Shown here piece by piece: positions 43,889 to 53,602 of a stretch of 64,000 bases of DNA. The stretch's first letter is position 1. Every line of letters begins with the position of its first letter. Location of the stretch: positions 981,501 to 1,045,500 of the forward strand of contig NZ_CALSBP010000002.1 in assembly GCF_943373825.1 (NCBI RefSeq), in the 5' to 3' direction. Below the pieces are notes generated by a model. That model saw only the letters and a program-made list of their open reading frames with translations, ran no database searches and was not told the DNA's origin. Position numbers and translations under genes: made by a program. Source of the DNA: Aquimarina spinulae (GTDB taxonomy: Bacteria > Bacteroidota > Bacteroidia > Flavobacteriales > Flavobacteriaceae).

Positions 43889-44743
43889 ATGTTTGATTTC
43901 GACACATATCAGGAGTTTTTATTTCCATTTGCCTATAACATTCTAGGATCTACCGACGATGCAAAAGACGCTATTCAGGATACTTTAAACGCCTTTATTT
44001 TGCTTCAAAACAAAAACATAGATAATCCCAAAGCATACTTGATCAAATCGGTTATTAATACTTCGATCAATAAAAAAAAGCGTCAGAAAAAATTTGTTTC
44101 AGAAAATATCTACCTTCCAGAACCTATTGCTACCGATACCGCTGATAATGATTTATACTTAAAAGATATCGTTTCGTACTCATTATTGATTTTATTAGAT
44201 CAATTAACTGTAAAAGAAAGAGCTGTTTTTGTGCTGAAAGAAGCATTTAATTATTCTCATAATGATATCGCCATAGTTCTTTCTAGCACTCCTGAGAACT
44301 CGAGAAAATTGTTAAGTCGGGCAAAGACTAAATTAAAAAAAACCAGTCAAAAGAATTTGATCTCTAAAACTAAAAATACAGAAGAATATCTTAATAATTA
44401 CAGTACTGCGATACGAGAAAGAGATATCAAAAAGTTAGAGCAACTTTTTGCAAATGATATTACCATGATTGCTGATGGTGGTGACAAAATTAAGGTTCTT
44501 AGAAATTTCACCAGCGGAAAACAAAGCTGTATCAAACTGATTCTTGAAGTTTTTAATAAATTTCAATCGCTACAAAACACCAGATATATTGAAGTTAATC
44601 ACCAACCAGCAATAGCCTATTTTGATAACGATATATTATCATCTTGTCAAGTATTTTCAATTAATCAAGATCAAAAAATTTATAAAATTAGTTCTGTAGT
44701 TGATCCAGAAAAACTCAAAAATATTGCAAAAAAGATATATTAG
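43889..44743 (+). CDS. ECF sigma factor with SnoaL-like C-terminus (SigJ-like)
   Basis: A 284-residue sigma-70-family factor. Region 2 is FPFAYNILGSTDDAKDAIQDTLNAF (about 10-34). Region 4 is DQLTVKERAVFVLKEAFNYSHNDIAIVLSSTPENSRKLLSRAKTKL (about 108-154). The C-terminal NTF2/SnoaL-like domain (about 170-284) is the feature that marks SigJ-type ECF factors, in which it controls activity without an anti-sigma factor. It heads a three-gene unit with an azoreductase and a cupin, 53 bp and 6 bp apart. Confidence 0.9.
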   Translation: MFDFDTYQEFLFPFAYNILGSTDDAKDAIQDTLNAFILLQNKNIDNPKAYLIKSVINTSINKKKRQKKFVSENIYLPEPIATDTADNDLYLKDIVSYSLLILLDQLTVKERAVFVLKEAFNYSHNDIAIVLSSTPENSRKLLSRAKTKLKKTSQKNLISKTKNTEEYLNNYSTAIRERDIKKLEQLFANDITMIADGGDKIKVLRNFTSGKQSCIKLILEVFNKFQSLQNTRYIEVNHQPAIAYFDNDILSSCQVFSINQDQKIYKISSVVDPEKLKNIAKKIY

Positions 44744-44796
44744 CGTCACGTTTTCATATTGTGATTTGTCATACAGGTAAATGACATATATATACC

Positions 44797-45411
44797 ATGA
44801 AAACATTATTAAGAATTGATGCAAGCTCTAGAACGCAAGGGTCTCATTCTAGAGAATTGGCAGATTACCTCGAAACAAAATGGAGAACATTATATCCATC
44901 AGGTAAGGTTATTTATAGAGATCTTGTAACTTCTGTTATTCCGCATATACATAACACAACAATTCAAGGGTTTTATACTCCAAAAGAACGTATGTCTCAG
45001 GAATTTTTTGCAGCTACTGCTCTATCTGATGAACTAATCAAAGAATTAAATGGCGTAGATGAAATATTGATAAGTAGTCCTTTATACAACTTAAATATCC
45101 CGTCTAATCTTAAGGCATATATCGATCATGTTGTTAGAATAGATCACACTTTTGGAATACACAAAGATGGCTCTTATCATGGATTATTAAAAGATAAAAA
45201 AGCTTACCTGGCACTAGTAAAAGGAGGTACTTATGTAGGTACTGCTATGCAGGCTTATGATTTTCAGGAACCCTATCTAAAAGCAATACTACATCATATG
45301 GGGATCATGGTGAAAAACATTTTTTCTCTTGAAGGAACCAGCAAAGCAGATATTCTACAGCATAATATCACAAACATTCATAAACAAATCGATACTATTT
45401 TTAAAAACTAA
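44797..45411 (+). CDS. azoR: FMN-dependent NADH-azoreductase (AcpD/AzoR family)
   Basis: A 204-residue flavodoxin-like reductase. The FMN phosphate loop is IDASSRTQGSHSRELAD (about 7-23). The isoalloxazine region is SSPLYNLNIPSNLKAYIDHVVRIDHTF, which matches AzoR. Family members reduce azo dyes, quinones and nitroaromatics using NADH. It lies between a SigJ-like sigma factor and a cupin, so it is likely part of a response to reactive electrophiles (an inference). Confidence 0.92.
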   Translation: MKTLLRIDASSRTQGSHSRELADYLETKWRTLYPSGKVIYRDLVTSVIPHIHNTTIQGFYTPKERMSQEFFAATALSDELIKELNGVDEILISSPLYNLNIPSNLKAYIDHVVRIDHTFGIHKDGSYHGLLKDKKAYLALVKGGTYVGTAMQAYDFQEPYLKAILHHMGIMVKNIFSLEGTSKADILQHNITNIHKQIDTIFKN

Positions 45412-45417
45412 AATACC

Positions 45418-45933
45418 ATGAAAGAAGATTTTTTTAACGATACACTAGAAAATAAAGAAGTACTAATCCTGCCCGATGAAGGAGAAACATTTACTATGAA
45501 TAGCATTTCTTTTACTTTTAAACTAACTAGTGAATTATCGAATGATCAATTAGGAGTTTATGAAATAGTTTTAGCACCCCGAGCCATTGGTGCCAAGTTA
45601 CATTATCATAGATTTATGGACGAAACTTTTATAGTAAATAAGGGAACACTCACTCTTTTTACAGGAACTAAAGGCGATAAACATCTAATTGGTCCTGGTA
45701 CTGTAGCATATGCTCCTAGATTTACCCCTCACGGATTTCAAAATGACACCGATGAAGAAGTCCGGCTTACCCTACTTTTTAATCCTTCACAAAAAAGAGA
45801 AGGTTTTTTTAGAGGGTTATATGAAACGCTTAACAGTGACACTATTGATCCTGAAAAATATTTAAAACTTTATAACAAATACGATAGTTTTCCTGTCGAT
45901 ACTTCTAATATGTTACCTATTAGAGATCATTAA
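45418..45933 (+). CDS. Cupin-domain protein
   Basis: A 171-residue protein with one cupin fold. Motif 1 is GAKLHYHRFMDETFIVNKG and motif 2 is GTVAYAPRFTPHGFQND, providing the His/Glu metal ligands. Small single-domain cupins of this type often act as dioxygenases or quercetinase-like enzymes. It ends the sigma-factor unit and starts six bases after azoR. The substrate is unknown. Confidence 0.87.
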   Translation: MKEDFFNDTLENKEVLILPDEGETFTMNSISFTFKLTSELSNDQLGVYEIVLAPRAIGAKLHYHRFMDETFIVNKGTLTLFTGTKGDKHLIGPGTVAYAPRFTPHGFQNDTDEEVRLTLLFNPSQKREGFFRGLYETLNSDTIDPEKYLKLYNKYDSFPVDTSNMLPIRDH

Positions 45934-46175
45934 TTTTAAAGTGATTGGTCATGTTTTCACTTGTTTTCTATCTTTTGCCAGAGATGAATACATTAAAAAT
46001 TGATAAAAATCGATACAATTTCATAGATTGTAATAGCAAACAGCATAAATTTGCAATATTGATTATATGTTAAGTGGTAAAAGTATTTTTGTATATGCAT
46101 TTTACACAACAACAACTCAATACACTAACAAACAGATAGTTAAATTAAATAAAGAAAAATTTAACAGTAAAAAAT

Positions 46176-46206
46176 TTGCTTTACTAGACGACTGGTCATA
46201 TTTTTG
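46176..46206 (+). promoter_or_regulatory. Promoter of the TetR gene with operator in the spacer
   Basis: TTG (46176-46178), exactly 20 bp, TATTTTTG (46199-46206). The operator copy GACGACTGGTCA (46187-46198) fills the spacer next to the -7 box, an autorepression layout. It also shows the TetR start lies after 46206. Confidence 0.85.
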
Positions 46207-46225
46207 TCGTCCCAAAATGAAAATA

Positions 46226-46822
46226 ATGTCGAAAACCATAAAACATGAGATCAAAGCCGATTACCTTTTAGAAAAAGGGATGGAAATCATTTGGTCTAAA
46301 GGTTACAATGGTACTAGTGTAAATGACATTGTTAAGGCAGCTGATGTTCCTAAAGGTTCTTTTTACTTCTATTTTGATAGTAAAGAAGATTTTGCAATTA
46401 AGGCTTTGGACAAGTATTTTACAACGCAGGTTACTCCTGCTTTAGTGATTTTACGTGACAAATCATTTTCTGCAAAACAACGTCTGATTAATTTTTATGA
46501 ATATAGAATTGAAGTAGTAAAAAAAGAATTAGAATGCAAAAATGGATGTATGGCTTGTAATCTAAGTAATGAAATGGCCGAACATAATGAAAACATACGA
46601 GAGGCTGTCTTAGAAAAACATGATACAATAAAGACAGAAATTATTAAAGTTGCCATAGAAGCTCAAAAACAAGGAGAAATAGATGCTTCGATTGATGTTG
46701 CAAACATGGTAGATTTTATTGAAGATGCTGGTAAAGGAGCAATGACAAGTATGAAAGAGACCCAAAGTGCTTATCCAATGGATAATGTAATGAATATGAC
46801 CAGGCAGTTATTTTTAAAATAA
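46226..46822 (+). CDS. TetR/AcrR-family repressor
   Basis: A regulator of about 198 residues from the Met at 46226. In-frame Mets at 46067 and 46217 were rejected or less preferred because the promoter runs to 46206. The N-terminal helix-turn-helix has ADYLLEKGMEIIWSKGYNGTSVNDIVKAADVPKGSFYFYFDSKEDFAIKAL, a textbook TetR domain. The C-terminal ligand domain has a Cys-containing NGCMACNLSNEMAEHNE (TetR_C type). It controls its own promoter and, by three more operator copies before 47096, the transporter operon downstream. Confidence 0.92.
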   Translation: MSKTIKHEIKADYLLEKGMEIIWSKGYNGTSVNDIVKAADVPKGSFYFYFDSKEDFAIKALDKYFTTQVTPALVILRDKSFSAKQRLINFYEYRIEVVKKELECKNGCMACNLSNEMAEHNENIREAVLEKHDTIKTEIIKVAIEAQKQGEIDASIDVANMVDFIEDAGKGAMTSMKETQSAYPMDNVMNMTRQLFLK

Positions 46823-46844
46823 TTTTTTTTGATATATATATATA

Positions 46845-47076
46845 TAGACGACCGGTCAATTGTTAATATTTAAATAATCCTATAATATGATGTAAACCAT
46901 AATTTAGTAAATCAAACAACAAATAATAGTCGACTGGTCAATTATAAAACTTAAATGTTTTAAAAAAAAATTATCAAAGACCATGTCCTAATATCAATAT
47001 CCGAATCGTCTAAACATAAAAACTCATAATAATCTGTACCATATCATCTTGTACCATATCACAAGTCGACTGGTCA
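46845..47076 (+). promoter_or_regulatory. Three further TetR operator copies upstream of the transporter
   Basis: GACGACCGGTCA (46847-46858), GTCGACTGGTCA (46929-46940) and GTCGACTGGTCA (47065-47076) share the core G(A/T)CGAC(T/C)GGTCA with the copy in the tetR promoter. The core GACCGGTC or GACTGGTC is a near-palindrome. No clear -7 box is visible before the transporter gene. Confidence 0.75.
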
Positions 47077-47095
47077 ACTAACAACTAATAATTAT

Positions 47096-49483
47096 ATGAA
47101 TGCACTAAAAAAAGCAGGTAACGCTACCAATGCGTTTGCAAAGAAATGGGCAGAATTTGTAATCAAATTCAAATGGCCTGTATTAATTTCCACATTAGTC
47201 ATTGCAATGGGGCTTGGTTCACAAGGTAATATGGAATTTGATGGTGATTATCACGTATTTTTCAGTGAATCTAACCCAGAGCTTGAAGCTTTTGACGCCT
47301 TGCAGGATAAATACACCAAGGATGACAATATTGTTATTGTACTCTCTCCTTCTAATGGCGATATATTTACAAAAGAGAACCTAATTGCTATTGAAGAACT
47401 TACAGCCGAAGCTTGGAACACTCCCTACTCTTCTCGTGTAGATGCAGTAACAAATTTTCAGCATACGAGTGCCCAGGGTGATGATTTATACGTAGACGAT
47501 CTATCGTATGAATCTGCTTCTAAAACTGATTCAGAAATTAAAGCGATTAAAGAAAAAGCATTAAAAGAACCTCTTTTGGTAAATCGTCTGCTTAATGAAA
47601 AAGGGAGTGTTACTGCAATTAATGTAACAGTACGACTCCCAGGAAAAGATAGTGCCAAGGAGATACCAGAAGTGACTGCTTTTGTTAGAAAATCAATTTC
47701 TGATTTTCAAGAAAAATATCCAAATTTTCAGATACACTCATCGGGATTAGTACCTCTTAATACTGCTTTCTTCGAATCTTCGATGAGAGATATGATGTTA
47801 ACCCTGATTATGTTGGTTATTGTAATCTTAACTACACTCATTCTTACCAGAAACTTTTTTAGCACTCTAGCTACGTTAATTGTTGTACTATTTTCTATTA
47901 TGAGTGCAATTGGTTTTGTAGGGATTATGGGAATTAAGCTCACTCCGCCATCTTCTGTTTTTCCTACAATGATATTAACTTTGGCTGTGGCAGATAGTAT
48001 TCATATCCTGATTACTATGCTTCAAAAAATGCGTAAAGATGGATATACAAAAAAGGAGGCTCTTGTCGAATCTATGCGTCTTAACTTCATGCCGGTTTTC
48101 ATCACTAGTTTAACTACGGTTATAGGTTTCTTAACCATGAATTTTGGGGATGTACCTCCGTTTTGGGATCTAGGAAATATTACCGCTTTTGGAATGACAA
48201 TGGCCTTTTTCTATTCTACTACAGCATTACCAGCACTTATGGCGATTCTTCCTGTAAAGGTGAAAGAAAAAAAAGGCATTCTTATAGAAAAGTCGAGCTG
48301 GTATACTAATCTTGGACATTTTGTAGCAAAACAACCTACAAAACTTGCAATAATCTCTATAATAGTAATTGGTGCCTTTACATTTCTGGCTACCAAAAAT
48401 CGATTTAATGATGAGTTCATCAACTATTTTGATGAAACAGTACAATTTAGAAGTGATACTGATTATATAAGCGAAAACTTAACCGGAATTTATAATGTTG
48501 AATTTTCTGTTGGAAGTGGAGAAAGCGGAGGAATCAATAACCCAGAGTATCTTAAAAAATTAAATGATTTTGAAGATTGGCTTAACGAACAACCTGAAGT
48601 GATTCATGTAAACGCATTTAGTGAGGTTGCCAGAAGAGTAAACCGATCAATGCATGGAGATAATGAATCATATTATAGGGTTCCTAATAGTCGTGAAGAA
48701 GCAGCACAGTATTTATTGCTATACGAACTTTCTTTACCATTTGGATTAGATCTTAATAATCAAATTAATGTAGATAAATCTGAAAGTCGGGTTACTATAA
48801 CACTTCAGAATATCTCTAGTGCCGAGATGATTGCTTTTTCAAAAAGAGCCGAAAAATGGTTACAGGACAATACCCCAAAACCTATGCATACTATTGGAGT
48901 AAGCCCAACACTTATGTTTTCTAAATTAGGCTTTAGACAAGCAGATAGCATGCTTAAAGGAAATATAATTGCGCTAATATTGATCTCTCTGGTATTAATG
49001 TTCGCGCTAAGAAACTTTAAACTTGGTCTTCTAAGTATCATTCCTAATGTTACTCCGGTTTTTATCGGGTTTGGATTTTGGGCAATGTACAAAGCTCAGA
49101 TTAATACAGGAATGGTTATCGTTTTTGGGATGACTCTAGGGATAATAGTAGATGATACTGTACATTTTATGAGTAAATTCTTAAGAGCTCGCAGAGAATT
49201 AGGCTATGATGCTAGGCAAGCGGTTATCTACGCGTTTGAAACCGTTGGAAAAGCATTAGTAACTACTACAGTGGTACTCCTGGCTGGGTTTGCTGTACTA
49301 TCCACCTCATCATTCGCTTTAAATAGCTATATGGCGAGAATTACGGTTATTATTATTCTGTCGGCCTTAATCATCGACTTTATATTACTGCCTGCTCTAC
49401 TAATTCTTATTAGTAAAAAAGATAAGGTTACTACAGAAACACCAGTAAAAGAATTAGAACCACAAATGCAACTTGATAAATAA
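47096..49483 (+). CDS. MMPL/RND-family transporter
   Basis: A 795-residue inner-membrane transporter of the RND superfamily with two repeats. Each half has one membrane helix, a large periplasmic loop, then about five helices. The first half contains VADSIHILITML and the second VDDTVHFMSKF, the charged transmembrane motif of MMPL-type pumps. Relatives such as HpnN move hopanoids and other lipids. It is followed by a LolA-like protein and an outer-membrane protein, so the set is probably a lipid or hydrophobic compound exporter, repressed by TetR. Confidence 0.9.
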   Translation: MNALKKAGNATNAFAKKWAEFVIKFKWPVLISTLVIAMGLGSQGNMEFDGDYHVFFSESNPELEAFDALQDKYTKDDNIVIVLSPSNGDIFTKENLIAIEELTAEAWNTPYSSRVDAVTNFQHTSAQGDDLYVDDLSYESASKTDSEIKAIKEKALKEPLLVNRLLNEKGSVTAINVTVRLPGKDSAKEIPEVTAFVRKSISDFQEKYPNFQIHSSGLVPLNTAFFESSMRDMMLTLIMLVIVILTTLILTRNFFSTLATLIVVLFSIMSAIGFVGIMGIKLTPPSSVFPTMILTLAVADSIHILITMLQKMRKDGYTKKEALVESMRLNFMPVFITSLTTVIGFLTMNFGDVPPFWDLGNITAFGMTMAFFYSTTALPALMAILPVKVKEKKGILIEKSSWYTNLGHFVAKQPTKLAIISIIVIGAFTFLATKNRFNDEFINYFDETVQFRSDTDYISENLTGIYNVEFSVGSGESGGINNPEYLKKLNDFEDWLNEQPEVIHVNAFSEVARRVNRSMHGDNESYYRVPNSREEAAQYLLLYELSLPFGLDLNNQINVDKSESRVTITLQNISSAEMIAFSKRAEKWLQDNTPKPMHTIGVSPTLMFSKLGFRQADSMLKGNIIALILISLVLMFALRNFKLGLLSIIPNVTPVFIGFGFWAMYKAQINTGMVIVFGMTLGIIVDDTVHFMSKFLRARRELGYDARQAVIYAFETVGKALVTTTVVLLAGFAVLSTSSFALNSYMARITVIIILSALIIDFILLPALLILISKKDKVTTETPVKELEPQMQLDK

Positions 49484-49512
49484 TAAATAAAAACAATAAA
49501 GAATCTATTACT

Positions 49513-50286
49513 ATGAGAACATTAATTTTAGCTGGACTTGCAGTACTAAGTACTATAACTTTAACAGCACAAAATGCAGAAGAACGAGGTTTGCAAATTG
49601 CCAAAGCAGCAGATCAGGCAGATCAAGGTTTCAATAGTTCTATTGTAAACCTAAAAATGACCCTAAAAAATAAAAATGGGCAAACCAGTGAACGGTTATT
49701 AATTACCCGAACTTTAGAACAAACAACAGACGGAGATAAATCACTGATTGTTTTTAATAGTCCAAAAGATGTGAAAGGAACCTCGACATTAACTTTTACT
49801 CACAAAATTGGAGCAGATGACCAATGGCTTTTCTTACCTTCAATCAAAAGAGTAAAAAGAATATCTTCTAATAATAAATCCGGCCCTTTTGTAGGTAGTG
49901 AGTTTGCATACGAAGATCTTTCTTCGCAAGAAGTAGAAAAATACGGTTATAAATTTCTGGAAGAAAAAGGAAATTTATTGATGGTAGAACAAGATCCGGT
50001 TGATCCAAAATCTGGTTACACAAGAAGAATTGTTACTTACAATAAAGACAAAGGATATCGAATAGAAAGGGTCGAATTCTATGATCGTAAAAACTCACTA
50101 CTCAAAACACTTACTTATGGTGATTATAAATTATATAAAGGAAAATTCTGGAGAGCATTAACTCTTCATATGGTAAATCACCAAAGTAATAAAGAAACCG
50201 TATTAAAATTTAGTGATTATAATTTTGAAGCAGCACTTGCCGATGAAGATTTTACTCAAGTTGCTCTAAAACGGGCTGGACAATAA
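49513..50286 (+). CDS. LolA-like outer-membrane lipoprotein-sorting protein
   Basis: A 257-residue periplasmic protein with a signal peptide (about 1-19, ends TLTAQ). The mature part has the LolA/LolB-like pattern: FNSSIVNLKMTLKNKNGQTSERLLITRTLEQ, DQWLFLPSIKRVKRISSNNKSGPFVGSEFAYEDLS, and GYRIERVEFYDRK. These proteins often accompany MMPL pumps and would carry the hydrophobic substrate across the periplasm. It starts 29 bases after the transporter gene, in the same operon. Confidence 0.88.
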   Translation: MRTLILAGLAVLSTITLTAQNAEERGLQIAKAADQADQGFNSSIVNLKMTLKNKNGQTSERLLITRTLEQTTDGDKSLIVFNSPKDVKGTSTLTFTHKIGADDQWLFLPSIKRVKRISSNNKSGPFVGSEFAYEDLSSQEVEKYGYKFLEEKGNLLMVEQDPVDPKSGYTRRIVTYNKDKGYRIERVEFYDRKNSLLKTLTYGDYKLYKGKFWRALTLHMVNHQSNKETVLKFSDYNFEAALADEDFTQVALKRAGQ

Positions 50287-50567
50287 ATATAAATAAATGA
50301 AAAACACTAGACTCAGTTTGTGTGATATCTAATAGTAGTTCTTTTGGTTACTTTACTGAATCTTTATTGTTATCCCAATCTGGTCTTGTGTTTTTCCTTA
50401 TACAAAATAAGCTATAGTGATACCAATCTTTTTTAGCTTTTGCTTAATCAGATCGTATTACGAATATCAAAACCCGTTTTTTATTGCTTTACTTTTTATC
50501 ATCCATATTAGAACATTAATCACAGTTCTTAATCTGGTTAAAGGCCAGAAAATAAAAAAACGAATAC

Positions 50568-51776
50568 ATGAAGATTAAATCTATCTATTACATAATTCTA
50601 CTACTATGCATTGGCAATACAATATATGCTCAAAATGAAAAAGCTAAAAAGGTAAACCACGATTTTGAGTTAGAATTAGAAGGAGAATATCGCTATTTCT
50701 ATGATAATGCTCTTTTTGAAGATCAGGAAGATCATTTTCCTTCTCTAGCGATACGACCAGAATATAAAGCTGAATGGAATGCCGGATATGAAAGCATCAA
50801 CTTTAAAGGTTTTTTTAGACTAGATGTTGATGATGAACGAACGCATTGGGATATCCGAGAACTTTATTATCAAAAAGCTAAAAAAAACTGGGAATTTAAT
50901 CTTGGACTCAAAAAAGTCTATTGGGGTGTAGCCGAAAGCAATCATTTGGTTGATATTATTAATCAAACCGATGCTGTTGAAACTTTTGATGGAGAAGAAA
51001 AATTGGGCCAACCCATGGCTCAGTTTACATGGATTACCGAAAAATTTGGAACTTTTGATTTCTTTTATCTCCCTTATCATCGTAAACGCACTTTCTCTGG
51101 TAAAAAAGGAAGATTACGGTTCCCGGTAGTAATTGATAAAGATGACCTGAATTACGAAAGTAGCGCAAAAGAATGGAGACAGGATGTTGCCATTCGCTGG
51201 AAACACTATTTTGATATTTTTGATATTGGTATCTCTCATTTTTATGGAACCGGTAGAGAGCCTCTTTTTGTATTTGATACTACAGGAAATATCAACGCTT
51301 TTTATCCCGTAATACATCAAACCGGTCTAGATTTGCAAATTACCCATGATGCTTTTTTATGGAAACTAGAATCTATTTATCGTCATGCAGATGCTCAGAA
51401 TTTCTTTGCTATGGTAGCCGGCCTCGAATATACATTCTCTAATATTGATGGAAATGGACTTGATATCGGAGTTCTAGGAGAGTATTTATATGATGAGCGA
51501 GACGAACTGGCACTAAACGCATTACAAAATGATGTGTTTTTCGGAAGTCGTATTGCTTTTAATGATACCCAGGATACATCAATACTAATCGGGGGAATTA
51601 CGGATCTAGAATCTAGCACTACTATTTTTAGCCTCGAAGCTTCAAGGCGTTTTGGTAGTAGCTGGACTGCAGCAATTGAAGCCCGTATTTTTAATGAAAT
51701 TGATGATAGTGAATTGATCTTATCAAATTTTAGAGAAGATAGTTTTTTTAGAATCTCTATTTCTAAATATTTTTAA
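50568..51776 (+). CDS. Outer-membrane beta-barrel protein (402 aa) of the MMPL locus
   Basis: A 402-residue protein with a signal peptide (about 1-21, ends IYAQ). The body alternates aromatic and polar residues typical of an outer-membrane barrel: FKGFFRLDVDDE, WEFNLGLKKVYWGVAESNHLVDIINQTD, and the C-terminal SFFRISISKYF. It is likely the third partner in the lipid export set with the two upstream genes, 281 bp after the LolA-like gene. The 281-bp gap has no visible gene. Confidence 0.8.
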   Translation: MKIKSIYYIILLLCIGNTIYAQNEKAKKVNHDFELELEGEYRYFYDNALFEDQEDHFPSLAIRPEYKAEWNAGYESINFKGFFRLDVDDERTHWDIRELYYQKAKKNWEFNLGLKKVYWGVAESNHLVDIINQTDAVETFDGEEKLGQPMAQFTWITEKFGTFDFFYLPYHRKRTFSGKKGRLRFPVVIDKDDLNYESSAKEWRQDVAIRWKHYFDIFDIGISHFYGTGREPLFVFDTTGNINAFYPVIHQTGLDLQITHDAFLWKLESIYRHADAQNFFAMVAGLEYTFSNIDGNGLDIGVLGEYLYDERDELALNALQNDVFFGSRIAFNDTQDTSILIGGITDLESSTTIFSLEASRRFGSSWTAAIEARIFNEIDDSELILSNFREDSFFRISISKYF

Positions 51777-51800
51777 AAAGACAAAAACCATATAAATGAA

Positions 51801-51830
51801 AAAGCCATCCCTAGTTAACAGGATGGCTTT
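51801..51830. terminator. Bidirectional terminator
   Basis: AAAGCCATCC (51801-51810) pairs with GGATGGCTTT (51821-51830) around a 10-nt loop. It lies between convergent genes. Confidence 0.85.
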
Positions 51831-51864
51831 AATAAAAAGTTCAAAGCTTATCTATAACTAATTC

Positions 51865-52716
51865 TTAGTACAGGTAGTTTAAAGCAGTTCTATCTCTGTT
51901 ACTAAACTCTCCATCTTCACTTCCATCAAAACAAGAGATCATAATAGAATCTGTATCTAAACCACTTTGTCCCCACTGATTAGCAGTTGGAGTCCCAGGA
52001 ATATGGATAGCTCCTATACCAGCAGATCCTTCATTACTATTATCACATCTTCTTCGAGCATAATCAGTATGTCTGAATCCTAAACAGTGTCCCATTTCAT
52101 GACCCATTAAATGCTCCATAGCATTATTACTTAAACTGTTACTACCTGCATTAATCTGAATCCACTTATATGGTCTTCCTCCACTAGGAAAACCTGCAGA
52201 TCCTCCTGCACCCGAAGAACCATTATTATATACTACCATATCAGCACTGGTAGATGCAGCAAAAGATAGACTGAAACTTAGTGTATTATTTAATGCATTA
52301 TAATTGTTAACAGCCCACTGAAGTCCTGTACGCATTTTACTGGTTAAAGCATATCCAGATCCTGTATACCCGATAATGCTAATATTTCTATTACCACTAG
52401 ATACAAGATTATTTGTTCTGTATTGCTTGTTACCATTTTCTATTTCTGCCAGTTTTTGTTCTGCCAATTTATTAATTGCCAAAATAAGATCGCTAGATTG
52501 TATAGCTTCTTCTACTGACCCATCTGGATGTTTTACCGTCACATATTCAGCTCCAGTAGCATTCACTCCTGCATCATGTAATGCCTGAATGTGAGCTTTT
52601 GAAACTTGTTCTGTAACAGCTTCTGGTTGTGTCTCGTTAGAAACTTCTTTTTTTTCACAAGATGTTGTAAATCCTGCAACGATAGCGCAAAGCGCTAATA
52701 CTTTGATTTTTTTCAT
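51865..52716 (-). CDS. M57-like HEIGH zinc metallopeptidase, lipoprotein (paralogue)
   Basis: A 283-residue second copy of the peptidase at 4698-5558. The lipobox TTSC holds the predicted lipidated Cys20. The zinc motif is HEMGHCLGFRH (His206, Glu207, His210, His216). The same KQYRTNNLV boundary and DRTALNYLY C-terminus are seen. Like its relative it stands alone behind a terminator. The upstream DNA (52717-53200) has no visible gene. Confidence 0.88.
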   Translation of the reverse strand: MKKIKVLALCAIVAGFTTSCEKKEVSNETQPEAVTEQVSKAHIQALHDAGVNATGAEYVTVKHPDGSVEEAIQSSDLILAINKLAEQKLAEIENGNKQYRTNNLVSSGNRNISIIGYTGSGYALTSKMRTGLQWAVNNYNALNNTLSFSLSFAASTSADMVVYNNGSSGAGGSAGFPSGGRPYKWIQINAGSNSLSNNAMEHLMGHEMGHCLGFRHTDYARRRCDNSNEGSAGIGAIHIPGTPTANQWGQSGLDTDSIMISCFDGSEDGEFSNRDRTALNYLY

Positions 52717-53200
52717 TTTAATTAAGTTGAATTTGTGTAGTTATTAAAAACTAAAAATAGAGTAGTTATGCCCTATTTTAAATACAATTATGTAGAAAGC
52801 TTTGAACTTTTCTAAATTTTTGCGGTTTGAAGATATGATATTTTTTCGGAAAAATTAGTTAATTTTTTAAACTATTTATTACAAATACGGTAAAACCGTA
52901 AGATTCTTCTAATAAAAATACAAAAAAAGCAATTTTTAAATAACACAAAAAATCGATCAAATGCACAATTCTTATACTTTCTTAATATGTTAACAAGGTG
53001 TTAAAACAAGAGATGAATAGGGATGTTAAAGAAAACTTAATTAAATATCAGAAGCACGAGGTGAAGAAAGTTTTTTCCTACATATCATAAAGTTTAAATT
53101 TAAAAAAATAGTGTTTTAAATATTTAACAAAAATTAAAAAAACATATTCATATAAAACAACTTTAGTATCTAATTTATTCTTAGTGACACAATTTAAGGC
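52717..53200. other. Gene-free region between the HEIGH peptidase and clpS
   Basis: AT-rich upstream region of the minus-strand peptidase with no coding frame or palindrome that I can support. It contains several A/T runs only. Confidence 0.55.
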
Positions 53201-53226
53201 ATAAAAAAAGTCCATAATATGGACTT
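53201..53226 (-). terminator. Terminator after clpS
   Basis: On the minus strand AAGTCCAT pairs with ATGGACTT around a 3-nt loop (53208-53226) and is followed by a run of T's, 39 bases after the clpS stop. Confidence 0.8.
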
Positions 53227-53264
53227 ATGATGTTATAAAACGAAAAATTTTAATCTATATTCGA

Positions 53265-53540
53265 TCACACAATCTCTGCACTAAGACCTGCATCTAATAA
53301 TTTAGAACACCGTGGTACTAATTCTTCATAAACACCTGTTTTTACAGTACATTTCCCTTTATAGTGCACTAACATAGCACATTGCTCTGCTTGTACCGGT
53401 GTATGTTCACAAGTATAAATAAGAGTTTCTATAACATGATCAAATGTATTTACATCATCATTATACAAAACAATCTCGTTATTGCTTTGGTCAACAGATT
53501 TTTCTAAAACTTCTTCTAAAACTTTCTCCTGGGTACTCAT
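53265..53540 (-). CDS. clpS: ATP-dependent Clp protease adaptor ClpS
   Basis: A 91-residue adaptor that delivers N-degron proteins to ClpAP or ClpCP. The core IVLYNDDVNTFDHVIETLIYTCEHTPVQAEQCAMLVHYKGKC matches the ClpS fold (NDD.NT.D.V, then MLVH.KG). It lies 62 bp downstream of prmA on the same strand and ends at a terminator. It is secure. Confidence 0.95.
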   Translation of the reverse strand: MSTQEKVLEEVLEKSVDQSNNEIVLYNDDVNTFDHVIETLIYTCEHTPVQAEQCAMLVHYKGKCTVKTGVYEELVPRCSKLLDAGLSAEIV

Positions 53541-53602
53541 AAGGGGGTAATTGTTTTATGCAAATATAATAACTTAGAGTATTATATGCATTAATTAAAA
53601 GA

